Below, piece after piece: positions 1-10,193 of a DNA stretch of 64,000 nt. Source of the stretch: Petaurus breviceps papuanus (lineage: Eukaryota; Chordata; Mammalia; Diprotodontia; Petauridae). The position numbers and the translations under genes are program-made. Position 1 is the first letter of the stretch. Every line of letters begins with the position of its first letter. The notes beneath the pieces were generated by a model that worked only from the letters and a program-made list of their open reading frames with translations, was not told where the DNA came from and made no database searches. The stretch lies in assembly GCA_028583685.1 (NCBI GenBank), contig JAMXIF010001119.1:867277-931276 (forward strand), given 5' to 3'.

Positions 1-39
1 AAACTCTCTAATCTTTACTTCTTCCTCTGTAGAAGGAAG

Positions 40-105
40 CGACCAAACAAGATGATCTCTGATATCCCTTTGCAGCTCCAGATCTATGATCCTGGGTTAA
101 TCAAC
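40..105 (+). repeat. MIR/CORE-SINE 3' fragment
   Basis: The stretch gatgatctctgatatccc followed by cagctccagatctatgat matches the end of therian MIR-type SINEs (a 'gatgacctctgaggtccc...cagctctaaatctatgat' tail). It is short and old. The remaining flank up to about 394 is AT-rich, with a TATA/CATG simple tract at 300-345, and holds nothing else I recognise. Confidence 0.45.
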
Positions 106-394
106 ATTAATTAAGAATTAACTATATTTCAGACACTTTGTTAAGTGCTGCTGATACAAACGTTTTTTAAGTTATTTTATTTTTAATTTATGGAATAAAA
201 AACAAGCATTTCTGTAACATAATAAAAAGATGATTACATATAAAATTGTAAATCTATTATGTACAACTTGCTATTCCTTTTAAATATATAATAAAATTAT
301 ATATGTATACATGTTTATATACATATATACATGCACACATGTATATTTATGATACAAAATTAAAAGCAAACTTCCATCTATTATCGCCATGGGA

Positions 395-475
395 ACATAG
401 CCTTCTATCCCCATGCCTGGAATGTTCTCCCTTATCACCTTTGCCTCATAGAGGCTTACTTCAAGATTCAGCTTG
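395..475 (+). repeat. L2 LINE 3' region, left half (split by HAL1)
   Basis: The text around 'catgcctggaatgttctccc' and 'ttacttcaagattcagctt' matches the L2 3' end, where a 'cctggaatgctctccc' segment precedes 'ttcaagactcagctcaa'. The match stops at the HAL1 target site and resumes at 3148, so the two halves were one L2 copy before HAL1 landed. Confidence 0.7.
463..475. repeat. Target site duplication, left (HAL1 copy 1)
   Basis: The 13-base word aagattcagcttg occurs here and again at 3135-3147, exactly flanking the HAL1 element. A perfect 13-bp duplication is the length expected from L1-type target-primed reverse transcription. Confidence 0.85.
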
Positions 476-834
476 GTGTGGGGAGTGGGGGGGGCAAGAT
501 GGTAGCATAAAAGCAGGAGAACTCCGTGAACTCCCCCCATAACCACCTCAAATACCTATAAAATATGACTAAACAAATTTTAGAGCTATGGAACCACAAA
601 GTGACAGAGAGAAATGAAGCTCCCGCAGAAGGGAGACCAGCAGGCCTACAGGAAGGGTCCATTGCAATGTAATGGGAGCTCTGCCCAGCCCTGCACAAGC
701 CCACAGTTAAATGCCAAAGACAAAGTAAAAGGTCAGTGTGGAACTCTGTTGGAACTGGGGTGGGGGGAGGAGGAATGAGGCACAGTCCAGCCCCTACCTC
801 CAGAGTGAGAAGCAGCAGAGATGCAGGGGCTGCT

Positions 835-844
835 NNNNNNNNNN
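835..844. other. Assembly gap (10 N)
   Basis: Ten unresolved bases inside the 5' UTR of the first HAL1. The true length of the gap cannot be judged from the window. Confidence 0.98.
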
Positions 845-1031
845 CTGTCTTGGTTAGAGGTCCTGGGGTATATGACCAGTGAGCCAGAACTTGTGGTGTA
901 TGTAGAGAGGGCACCCAACTAATATCTTGGGCAGCTGCAAAAACCCCAGTGATTTGGGAAAAAGTTCTCCTCTCTGGAAGCAGAGTTCTACTGTGGAAAA
1001 GAGCTCAAAAGTCAAGTAATTGAGTGGCAAC

Positions 1032-2106
1032 ATGAGTAAGCAAAGGAAGCAAAGCAAGCACAGCAATCAAACCTTAGATTCTTTTCCTGGGGAAAAAAAA
1101 TGATCAAAGCCTGGAACAGGAGGAAGACAACAAAGTCAGAACTCAAGCATCAAAAGCTTCCAAGAAAGATATGAACTGGTTATAGGCCATAGAGGAGCTT
1201 AAGAAGGATTTTGAAAATCAAGTAAGAGAAGTGGAGGAAAAATTGGGAAGAGAAATGAGAACAATGCAAGAAAATCATGAAAAGTGAGTCAACAACCTGA
1301 CTGAATAAAATAACACCTTAAAAAATAGACTAACTCAAATAGCAAAAGAGGCCCAAAAAGCCAATGAGGAGAAGAATGCCTTAAAAAAAGAATTTGCCAG
1401 ATGGAAAAAAGAACTTCAAAAGCTCACTGATGAGAAAAATTCCTTAAGAATTAGATTGGAGCAAATGGGGGCTGATGACTTTATGAGAAATCAAGACACT
1501 ATTAAACAGATGCAAACAAATTAAAAAATAGAAGGCAATGTGAAATATCTCATTGGAAAAACCACTGACCTGGAAAATAGATTCAGGAGAGATAATTTAA
1601 AAATTATTGCATTAGCTGAAAGCCATGATCAAAAAGAGAACCTAGAAATCATCCTTCAAGAAATTCTTAAGGAAAATTGCCCAGATATTTTAGAACCAGA
1701 GGGCAAAAAATAAATTGAAAGAACTCACCCATCACCTCTTGAAAAAGATTCCAAAATGAATGCTCCTAGGAATATTATAGCCAGGTTCCAGAGTTTCCAG
1801 ATCAAGGAGAAAATATTACAAACAACAAAGAAGAAACAATTTGAATATTGTGGAAACACAATCAGGATAACACAAGATCTAGAAGCTTCTACATTAAGGG
1901 ATCGAAGAGTTTGGAATATGATATTCTTGAGGTCAAAGGAGCTAGGATCAAAACCAAGAATCACCTACCAAGCAAAACTGACTATAATGTTTCAGGGGAA
2001 AATGTGATCATTCAATGAAATAGAGGACTTTCAAGCATTCTCAATGAAAAAACCAAAGTTGAATAGAAAATTTGACATTCAGATACAAGAAGCAAGAGAA
2101 GCATGA
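1032..2106 (+). pseudogene. HAL1 ORF1 (L1 ORF1p-like), disrupted
   Basis: A decayed frame for an L1 ORF1p-like RNA-binding protein of roughly 355 residues. It starts at the ATG of 'caacatgagtaag'. In order it has a basic N-terminus, a lysine/glutamate-rich coiled-coil region (about 1190-1500), an RRM-like core (the 'RRDNLKI' type motif near 1590), and a C-terminal domain (about 1750-2050) with the 'PRITYQAKL' relative of the L1 'YPAKLS' motif. It ends at the tga after 'agagaagca'. The frame closes after 24 codons (tga near 1101), has further stops near 1500, 1711 and 2006 where the second copy has sense codons, and the N- and C-terminal parts lie in different frames. No function is expected. 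Confidence 0.8.
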
Positions 2107-2235
2107 GAAGGTAAACAGGAAAAGAAATCATAAGGAACTTATCAAAGTTGAAGTATTTATATTCCTACATGGAAAAATGATAATTGTAACTTATGAAACT
2201 TTTCTCAGCATAAGGATAGTTGAAGGGAATATAAA

Positions 2236-2320
2236 TGTGTATGTATATATGTATATATATGTCTATATATGGGTATATGAATATATATGTGAGTGTGTGT
2301 ATATATGTCTACAGGTATAC
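2236..2320. repeat. TATG/TG microsatellite inside the HAL1 3' UTR
   Basis: Alternating tatg, tata and gtgtgt units. The second HAL1 has a similar tract at the same place (11897-12035), so the tract was probably carried by the source element and not acquired here. Confidence 0.8.
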
Positions 2321-3147
2321 TTAGAAGGCACAGGATCAATTGAATAGGAAGGGATAATATTAAAAAAATAAAGTAAAGAGGTGAGAGAGGAATATAATGA
2401 GAGGAGATAGGGAGGGACAGAATAGGGTAAATTATCTCATATAAAAGAGGTCAAGGAAAACTGTTACAATGCAGGGGAAGAACAGGAAGGCAAAAGGGAA
2501 TGGGTCAACCTCACTCTCATTGAATTTGGCTTAAGGAGGGAATAACATACACACTAAATTGGGTATCTTACCCTTCAGGAAAGTAGCGGGGAAGGGCATG
2601 GGGGGGATGATGGAAGGGAGGGCAGATTGGGGGTGGGAGGGTAGTTAGAAGCACACACTTTTGTAAAGGTTCAGGGTCAAAGTAGAAAATAGAACAAGTA
2701 GGAGGGTGAGATAGGATGGAGGGAAATATAGTCTTTCACAATTGGAAATGTTTTGCATAACTACACATGTGCAACCTATATTGAATTGCTTATCTTCCCA
2801 GTAAGGGTGGCTGATGAGGGAAGAAGGGAAAGAATCTGGAATGCAAAGTTTTAAAATCAAATGTTTAAAAAAATTACCATTATTTTTTTTTTGCATGCAA
2901 CCGGGAAATTAGATATACAGGCACTGGGGTATGGAGATCCATCTTGCCCTGTCAGAAAGTCAGAGGGGGGATGGAGGAGAATATAGGAGAGAGAAGACTG
3001 CTGGAGGGGTATTCAATGGGATCACTGTTTTGGGGTGGTGGCTAGGGGAAAGATGGGGAGAAAATTTGTAACAAAATCTTATGGAAATGAATGTTGTAAA
3101 CTAAAAATAAACATAAAATTTAATTTTAAAAGAAAAGATTCAGCTTG

Positions 3148-3400
3148 AATACAACCTTCTTCATTAGACCTTTTCTAGCTTTGCCCACCCAGATACCATA
3201 GCTTCTATTGCCTTCCCCTCTAAAATTATCTACTCTGTAGAGATCTTGTATTTACATTTCCATTTACTTGTTCTCTCCCCCAATAGATGGTAAAGTTTAT
3301 GAGGAAAATGATTGTTTTTTTCTTCTTTGTACCTTCAGGGCTTAGTATAGCTCCTGGCTTGTAGCAGATACTTAATAAATATTTATTAAATCATTGCTTA
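3148..3400 (+). repeat. L2 LINE 3' end, right half
   Basis: This continues the L2 interrupted at 475. It contains the usual order of L2 3' landmarks: a pyrimidine-rich body, 'ggcttagtatagctcctgg', 'cagatacttaataaatattt', then the terminus. Confidence 0.75.
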
Positions 3401-3584
3401 ATTGAGATAATTCTGGCTTCCAAAGAGCTCACTTTTTTCAGAGGAATGGGGGAAGAACAGAAACATGAGTGAGCATGAATGGCACATGGATCAGTGAGGA
3501 GATTGGCCTGGGGATTTGAAAATATACCTCCTGTGATGGAGAGTACAATTTGAGAATATAACTCCCATGTAACTTATGATAAAG

Positions 3585-3780
3585 GAGAAAGAGAGTTGAC
3601 TTGAACCAGAGTACCTGGGTTCAAATACCACCTCTGATGTTTATTACCTTTGTGGCCTCTGACAAAGTAATTCACCTTCCTGGGCCTCAGTTTCTTCACC
3701 TATAAAATGAGGAGGTTGAACTAAAAATGACTTCTGAGGATCTGTTTGGCTTTAAATCGATAATCTTATGATATCTGGGG
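3585..3780 (+). repeat. MIR/CORE-SINE
   Basis: Shows the MIR order: 'acctgggttcaaatacc' (B-box-derived), 'cctgggcctcagtttcttc', 'acctataaaatgaggagg', then the marsupial-style tail. Divergence is high, as expected of an ancient insertion. Confidence 0.75.
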
Positions 3781-3784
3781 AAAA

Positions 3785-4251
3785 TTTGCAATACATACTA
3801 ATTGAGTCTAGTAGCAACTGGGATTATTAATTAGGGCACGATTGCTCCCAGTCAATCTATAGGTATGCAAATATCCCATAAATTGAAGCTGTCAAAGCCT
3901 CCCCCACCAGAGAGCTAGCCTGAAATATCACAATGAATGCATCTCCAGGAATATTATGAATAAATTTGGATTGATGGTTGTCCAGCTTAATGTAGCTCAT
4001 TCTCTAGTCTGGTGGTAATTAGAAGGCTGTCAGAACAATGGCACAGAAGTCTCAGAGTCACTTGGGGGAAGTCATTCCAAACTGACAAATTATGAGCTGT
4101 TTTCTTTGATAACTCTTTTGCAAGGGAGTTTGGCTGAAAGGAAATTATCCAGAAAGCTATTCTGAGGTGCTCCCTGCTCCCGCTTTGTCTCAGCAGCTGA
4201 GGTCTGCTGGGTCTGCTGAGAAGCTGTTTTAATTCATCTTTGTGTAGTGTC
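3785..4251. other. Repeat-free block, possible conserved element
   Basis: About 470 bases with no recognised repeat, simple tract or plausible exon. It contains homeodomain/octamer-like words such as tatgcaaata near 3865 and several taat cores. Whether it is conserved cannot be judged without an alignment. Confidence 0.3.
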
Positions 4252-4261
4252 AGGAAGCTAC
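4252..4261. repeat. Target site duplication, left (dimeric SINE)
   Basis: aggaagctac occurs here and at 4569-4578, flanking two joined SINE units. There is no copy of it between the units. Confidence 0.8.
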
Positions 4262-4568
4262 TTTTTTTTTTTTTAAGCAATCAGAGTTAAGTAACTTGCT
4301 CAAGGTTACATGGCCAGTTATTTCTGGGTGTGGTGCTAAGTACCTGAGCCCAGATTTGATCCCCAGGTCATCCTGACACTGGAGCTGGTGCTCTTACTTG
4401 CTGAGCCACCTGGCCGCCACTAAGCAATTGGGGTTAAGTAACTTGCTCAAGGTTACATGGCCAGGTGTTTCTGGGTGGGTGCTAAGTGTCTGAGCCCGGG
4501 ATTCGATCTCCAGGTCATCCTGACACTGGAGCCGGTGCTCTTACTCGTTGTGCTACCTGGCTGCCCCT
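4262..4568 (-). mobile_element. Dimeric tRNA-derived SINE (two head-to-tail units)
   Basis: Two units of one SINE type lie in tandem on the minus strand: 4262-4419 and 4420-4568. Each reads, in the plus direction, 'taagcaat...gttaagtaacttgctcaagg...catcctgacactgg...gccacctgg'. Only the outer unit has a poly-T (minus-strand poly-A) run, and a single target duplication brackets the pair. That suggests the dimer inserted as one molecule, or that one copy later duplicated. The minus strand carries a tRNA-like B box (gagatcgaatcccgg). The same family occurs singly at 26283 and 25213. Confidence 0.8.
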
Positions 4569-4578
4569 AGGAAGCTAC

Positions 4579-5370
4579 TTTTTGATAGAGCCTGGATTAG
4601 TCCTCTATTTTCCTCTCCCTGGGACAGTGGAGCCAGGGACTGTCTCAGCGAGGAGGTCACCCCTACCAACAGCCCTCCACTCAAACTATGGAGCTCACCT
4701 CATGTTAGCCAGGAACCTCATATTTCTTTGGGACAGTCAGCATCCTCCAGAAGCAGGTGATAGGAAAGATTCCCTGCCGGCAGCTTCATTTGGATTTGAC
4801 AAGGGGATAAATAACGCTTTCCTATTTACTGAGTTTATGAAGAAAATTATGGCAACGGATTTAATATATGGCACATAGCAATTTGCATCTCCACCACATA
4901 CTAATTTAAGATTGTTCCATGAAGCAGTTCTCATGTGAATTATAAGGTTCCTTATTGCAGTCTTTCTAATGTACAATCAGATGTTCCTTCTATAAACTAA
5001 CTTCAAGAAAGATTGCATAGGAAGCATTGGAGATGGGGTAGAAGGAGGATTGCTATACTTTTTGTAATTCAGTCACTTTCAGGTGTCTTGGCACATGTTT
5101 GTGAGAGAGACTCCAAACATAATTTCATCAGTAAATGATGTTGGGCCCTTGTTTTCCCTTCTTTTGTAAGACAAATCATTATTTTGAATACCTTCCCTTT
5201 TAGTTCCTTTACATCACAGAGTAGCATGTTTTTTTGGCAGCAATAAAAATTGAGTCAATAAATGCTTTTTTTCCCTTAATTTTTAAGGATGTGTGTTCTG
5301 TACTAGATAGACTGATTACATTAAGCAGATCTGAAAAATTCTTGCATTTCCCTTTGAACTAACTTTTGAT
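4579..5370. other. Unassigned sequence; possible conserved stretch 4780-4990
   Basis: No gene or repeat recognised. The part around 4780-4990 (aataacgctttcc, agcaatttgcatctcc, catactaatttaagattg) has octamer-like and homeodomain-like words and no repeat signature, but this is weak evidence. Short open frames here have no recognisable protein. Confidence 0.25.
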
Positions 5371-5379
5371 CCTCAGAGT

Positions 5380-5635
5380 TATGGAGTTACAACTTACAGC
5401 ACTGGATTTTTGTGGCCTTCAATTTTTCTCTGACTGCTCACTGCAATTATTCCTCTGTCCCCAAATGACATATGAACTCACTCCCCAACTTTGTGTCCAT
5501 TCTTTGTCTCCATGCCCACCTCACCCTCCAGCTCTTAGTATAGGCCTAGGGATAATTATGTATATTTCAAATTAAGGATTTGAAGCTTTGCTGGCGCACA
5601 GTATGTATTCATTAAAGACTTGTTGATTGGTGGAT
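5380..5635 (+). repeat. L2 3' end, degraded
   Basis: The end 'gcgcacagtatgtattcatt' followed by 'aaagacttgttgattgg' fits the L2 terminal 'ggcacatagtaggtgcttaa...tgcttgttgattg'. The upstream part is weakly matching. Confidence 0.5.
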
Positions 5636-5639
5636 TTTA

Positions 5640-7465
5640 ACATTCACAATAATATAAACATCTTCAAAGTTCAACCCATTCTCTATATTGTGAGAGTAGG
5701 AGAGAATGGAAAAGTAGAATACTAGGGTGTTATACAATGGGGACACTATGATCTCTCCAACTTTTTAGGGTAATTGTGAGGTCAGAGCAGAAATGCTGAA
5801 ATGGTGGCCAAATGGGATCCAGAGAAAGCACTGATTAGCACCCTAGTCAGAGTGACACAACTGTGTCTAAGAGGCAAAGAAATAGCCTGGATGGCACAGA
5901 GCTGTAGGCTTGCTCTTTGCAAAACCATTTTGATAATTAGTTTGACATGGAGGATAGCAGAACAGGTGGTGCTCCTTTCTGTACTAGTATCAGAAGAAAG
6001 TAAGAGAAAATAGAAAAATCAGAAATACCACTATCTCACCCATTAGAAATTCTTCAGCACAGATGAAGCAGATCACTAAATTGGGTAAACTACAAATGGT
6101 CATGAAATCAACTGAAGACATGAAATCAGTTGAAGACGTGAATACTTTCATTACATGCCTGTACTATATCGTAACAAATTTAGACATGTTACCAGTTATA
6201 GGCAAGGACCTCTTTTTTATTTTGTCAACAGTACTATTAGTTTCAAGACACAAAACAATGCATTGTCAGTCAGTGCAGGGCAACTATAAAACATATCTTC
6301 ATCCCTTAACCTTGATTAGATAAAATGAATGATGAAATCTAGAAATATATAAAATACGAAGAGAAAAAAATTTAAAAACCTAAAGTTATTTAAAATCATT
6401 TATTATAAAATCACATCTCAAAGGGAATAAAACAAGACAATGAACACCCATGTAATACCAGCCTTAATGAACACTTTATGAACTAGATAATGGCCAATAA
6501 CAGATATGGAATCTAATATATGAGCATATGTGTATGTATATTTGTATATACATATATACACACACATAAATGTATATGCACACACATATACATATATGTA
6601 TTAATAAAACACAAAGCCCATCACTCTAAAGTAATGTAAAGTTCAGCACCAAAAAGGAAGATGATTAGTAATATTGAAAGTATATCATATATGATATTAT
6701 ATAACAATATATTTTGGGAAATTTTCTAAGAAATGACAATCATAGAGATATCTTTATGAAGTGGAGAGACCGAAGACAATTCAGGGATAGGCCATTGCTA
6801 CCAGAAATTACGTAAGGATTGTCATTAAGGTATTCAGAAATAATGACTGATGCAGATTATATAAAGGAAACAGTAGAAACTATACAACACACATACTCTA
6901 TAAAAATTTAGCAACTAGTGAATATCTAGTAAGACGGTGCTTTGTGACTAGAATTATACAGCACAACTTTCCTGATTTTACAAGAATTGAATCCCTTACT
7001 ACAAATATACAGGTGAACTCAACCAATAAACTACTGAAACTAGATCATTATCAGACACCAAATTGGTTGCCCATCATAACCCCAGATATAACACTGATCC
7101 ATAAAAACTTAAGAATAGTCTATTTTTAGCAGATGACATCATACCAAATACTCATTATGACTAATTTATGTATAATGAAAAGCTTTCCAAACATAGATAC
7201 CTGGCAGAGGGATCAAAATCATGGTGGAACAGGATAAGGTTCCTATCATTCTTGTTATCCTGTTTACTACTAGAATTGTACTAATGTTTTCAGTGAGCCC
7301 ACAGAAGATGAGCTTACTTTCCTCATACTTCTACTACTAAAAACAGTTGTAATTACTCACCTGCTCAATGGTTCATACAACATTAAATATAAATGAACAA
7401 GAGTAGAATAGCTATTTGCTCAAGGGATGTTTCTATTTGAATGCCATCAAGCACAGTTAGAAGAA
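5640..7465. other. Long unassigned AT-rich stretch
   Basis: No gene recognised. Small open frames at 5801-6013, 6063-6323 and 6944-7129 encode low-complexity peptides without family motifs. A palindromic TATG/CACA microsatellite lies at 6525-6602. The rest may be very old, unrecognisable repeats. Confidence 0.5.
6525..6602. repeat. TATG/CACA microsatellite
   Basis: Alternating tatgtgtatg, catatataca and cacacac units, partly self-complementary. Confidence 0.85.
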
Positions 7466-7560
7466 TGGTTTGTCAATAATAATAATAATAATAATCCACA
7501 TTGATATAGTACTTTAAAGCTTCAAGAAGTAGCTTCAATAACTGTTCTAAGGAAGTAGAA
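7466..7560 (-). repeat. MIR-type fragment beginning in an (AAT)n tract
   Basis: An aat run (7472-7492) followed by 'acattgatatagtacttta' resembles the 'cacatttatatagtgcttta' seen in antisense marsupial MIR copies. Confidence 0.45.
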
Positions 7561-7925
7561 AGTCATCTATCATGAATAACAATAGAGAGTCACTCCAGAC
7601 AGACATTCAGAGATAGGAAGTTATTATGTCTTGTATATGGCACCCATCTATCAACTGGAGAAGGGAGTGGGGAGGGAAAGGAACAGGGCAATAAGGAAGG
7701 AAATGGGAAAAGGAAGAGGGAGATGGAATGAGAAAAGCAGGGTAGAGAACTTAGAGAGTCAGTTTTAAGGGAAAAGTTCTATTATTAGTTGGTTTTTTTT
7801 AAGTTATGCTGTTTTAGTATATGCCTTTGTTTTGAATGACTGTGTCTTCTGGCTGTATAGAAAAAGCAAACATACCAGTAGGGGTTCATGAGCTAGGATT
7901 CTGAATACATGTGGATCAACTGAGT
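7561..7925. other. Unassigned, purine-rich
   Basis: Includes a purine-rich run at about 7660-7745. No gene or identifiable repeat. Confidence 0.4.
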
Positions 7926-7929
7926 ACCT

Positions 7930-8025
7930 TAAACCTGGCAGAGCTTTCTTGGGGTGCTACATGTGGGTAGGATTAGAACTAGATGGCTTCTGAGGTCCCT
8001 TAAAACAATTAATTTATGATTCTAA
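7930..8025 (+). repeat. MIR/CORE-SINE tail
   Basis: 'gaactagatggcttctgagg' and 'tttatgattctaa' match the end of marsupial MIR-type SINEs. Confidence 0.5.
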
Positions 8026-8357
8026 CACAAATAAATTCCATGAAATAAATAAAATAAGATCTTCAGAAGAAATCAGAAACTGAACATTGCTTATGCTATT
8101 GGAACTTTATGTCAAAGTTCTAACATCTCCACCAAACTTCCTAAGTATGTTTGCTAACTCAGAGATGTCCCATAGTATTTATTATTTGCTTTCCCATCTT
8201 TGCTTTTTGCCAAATGATTACTATGCAAATATACCGCTGAGATGCCTCCTACAGAGCCACCCACCTCCAATTCTTCTCAACATTCTGTTGCTGTTACCTC
8301 ATTTTAATATCAACTGTATTTAGGAATCAATAAGTTTGACCTAATTAAAATCCAGGA
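8026..8357. other. Unassigned
   Basis: A 78-codon open frame (8087-8323) has no recognised motif and no initiation or splice context that would support a gene. Confidence 0.4.
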
Positions 8358-8366
8358 AAGATTTTT

Positions 8367-8526
8367 TTTTTTGCTTTTTGGAGGGGAGAGAGCAGAGCAA
8401 TTGGGGTTAAGTGACTTGCCCAAGGTCACACGGCTAATAAGTGTTAAGTGTCTGAGGCCACATTTGGACTCAGGTCCTCCTGACTCCAGGGCTGGTGCTC
8501 TATTGACTGCACCACCAAGCCACCCC
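8367..8526 (-). mobile_element. tRNA-derived SINE
   Basis: The antisense copy has poly-T, 'aagtgacttgcccaaggtca', 'caggtcctcctgactccagg' and a terminal 'caccaccaagccacccc'. Flanks aagattttt (8358-8366 and 8527-8535) are target duplications, so this is a complete insertion. Confidence 0.85.
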
Positions 8527-8535
8527 AAGATTTTT

Positions 8536-9104
8536 ATTCACATAAATATTATATTAAAGTCTAGGAGATAAGGAGTAAAAGGAAAGCATTTGAATATTTG
8601 GTGGGATTTTGCCCCAATGTTTGCAGATTGACCCTGCCCTTTCCAATACAAAAAAAAAAAAATTCCTGAAAATTGGGCTAAAGTGAGGGACAATATTTAT
8701 ACTTATGGTTTTAGAATGGATAATACATGAGACCTTTTCCACCCACCCACATATTAGCCTTTTAATCTAGGGGCTCCTATGAAGTTTAACAAGGTAACTT
8801 TTCAATAATGAAAGAAAAATTCCTATTTCAAAAATGGTTGTGAAACTCAGTAACCAAAAAAAAAATTTATAGACTAAAAAATTTGAGAGGCTTTAAAAAG
8901 GAGTTAGATATACTCCAGGGTGGCTGAGCCATGATGGGTTATTAAGGAAAAGTGGGATAGTGGGATATTTGGAGACTGCCCATTCTTGTGAGGCTGATGT
9001 AATGAAAGATAATAATATTCTAAAACTCTCCAATGATAACAAATGGAGTTTTTGGGAACTCTTACACATTAAGAGATAATACTAATCATAGTAGTATTAA
9101 GAAC
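8536..9104. other. Unassigned AT-rich stretch
   Basis: Several A-runs. No gene or identified repeat. Confidence 0.4.
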
Positions 9105-9300
9105 AATAACCATAACAACAGTAATAGCTAACATTTATGTAGAATTTTAAGATTTTTGAAGTACTTTACATACTTTCAAATTTGATCCTCACAATTCCCG
9201 TGTGAAGCAGGTACTCTTATGATATCCATTTTAGAGATAATAAATCTGAGGTTCAGGTATATTAAGTGATTTGTCCATGGTTATAATATATCTGAAGTGG
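9105..9300 (-). repeat. MIR/CORE-SINE
   Basis: The antisense order is 'aatagctaacatttatgtag', 'gtactttacatactttcaaa', 'tgatcctcacaa' and 'aataaatctgaggttcagg', typical of MIR. Confidence 0.7.
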
Positions 9301-9334
9301 TTGCTCTGCACAAAGGAAATATAAATTTTGATCG

Positions 9335-10193
9335 CTGAAACCTCACAAGATATCTTGGGGTTTATGGACTAGATTTTTTTTCTCTTCCCTACTTATTTAT
9401 TCTATCATTAAAACAAACAAACAAACCAACCCCGGGACAATTAACTCATTTGTCCCATGTCTCATTTATTATTTCTTGAAACAGAGCACAGGAAAACCAG
9501 GATTTAAAGAAGCCTATTGGTATTCAAATAGAGCTACTGGACCTTGCCTTAAACCCAAATCACTGGGGCTCTCATTGATTGGTCAATAATAGGTCCCAAC
9601 CCAAGTCTCTCTTGGTCATTGTTTGGGTTTTGAAGGCTCAGAATGTGTGTAAATTGCAATTGTTGGATCTACCTGAGGGTCTTCCCCTACCTGTTTGATT
9701 TTTTTCTTTTTTGAGTAGGCAAACTAGGTAATTTTTTGCCTCACTTATTGCTTTTCTTTTTCTTTTTGGAGGGGGGAAGGTAGGGCAATTGGGGTTGACT
9801 TGCCCAAAGTCAAATGTCTAGTTTTGTGTTAAGTGTCTGAGTCTGGATTTGAATTCAGGTCTTCCTGACTCCAGGGTAGGTGCTCTATTCACTCTGCCAC
9901 CTAGCTGCCCCTTTTGCCTCATGTCTTACCTAGCCTTAAATCACTGAATGAGTGTTGCCTCAGACAAACTGAGACCTGAGAAAGACCTTAACTTTAAAAG
10001 GCCTAGGTCTCCCACTGAATCTGGTGTCATCTTCAGTAACTCTGATCCATCTTGCCACTGGAACCAGATGACTCTGGAGGAAAGAGTGAGGTTGATGACT
10101 TTGCCCAGCTCTGTCTCACTTAAATCCAGGTCATTTGCAAGTCATCACTCTCCTGATGTCATTCATCCTAAACAAGAATAAAGGACAAACACT
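9335..10193 (+). mobile_element. Unidentified ~0.7 kb non-LTR repeat (interrupted by a SINE)
   Basis: Begins near 'gaaacctcacaagatatctt' and ends near 'gaataaaggacaaacac', with a SINE inserted at 9744-9911. The sequence on both sides of the SINE is collinear with the reverse complement of 34490-35015, so the two are copies of one family. A 60-bp stub of its 3' end at 19949-20008 carries target duplications, which fits a non-LTR retroposon with 5' truncation. I do not recognise the family name. Open frames inside it (such as 9948-10181) have no known motif. Confidence 0.6.
9744..9911 (-). mobile_element. tRNA-derived SINE inside the unidentified repeat
   Basis: Same family as 8367-8526. Target duplication ttttgcctca at 9734-9743 and 9912-9921. 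Its A-rich tail (minus strand) is interrupted by G and C, indicating age. Removing it restores the collinearity of the host repeat. Confidence 0.85.

Larger units (their letters stand above)
476..3134 (+). mobile_element. HAL1 (half-L1) retrotransposon, both ends present
   Basis: A 2.66-kb non-LTR element with an L1-like 5' UTR (476-1031, starting in a G-rich stretch then caagatgg), an ORF1 region (1032-2106), and a 3' UTR of about 1 kb (2107-3134) ending in an A-rich tail. There is no endonuclease or reverse-transcriptase region between ORF1 and the 3' UTR. Because both ends and a perfect 13-bp target duplication are present, the lack of ORF2 belongs to the inserted unit rather than to later loss. 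This is the known HAL1 design, thought to be mobilised by L1 enzymes in trans. A 10-N gap lies in the 5' UTR. The 3' UTR holds a TATG microsatellite (about 2236-2310) and a purine/G-rich tract (about 2577-2642). Confidence 0.85.

Noticed and set aside
468-914. 148-codon minus-strand open frame
   Set aside because: Antisense to the HAL1 5' UTR and runs through the N gap. No motif.
4262-4568. tRNA-like A and B boxes (here and in other SINEs) as tRNA genes
   Set aside because: They lie within SINEs with tails and target duplications. There is no cloverleaf-forming gene.
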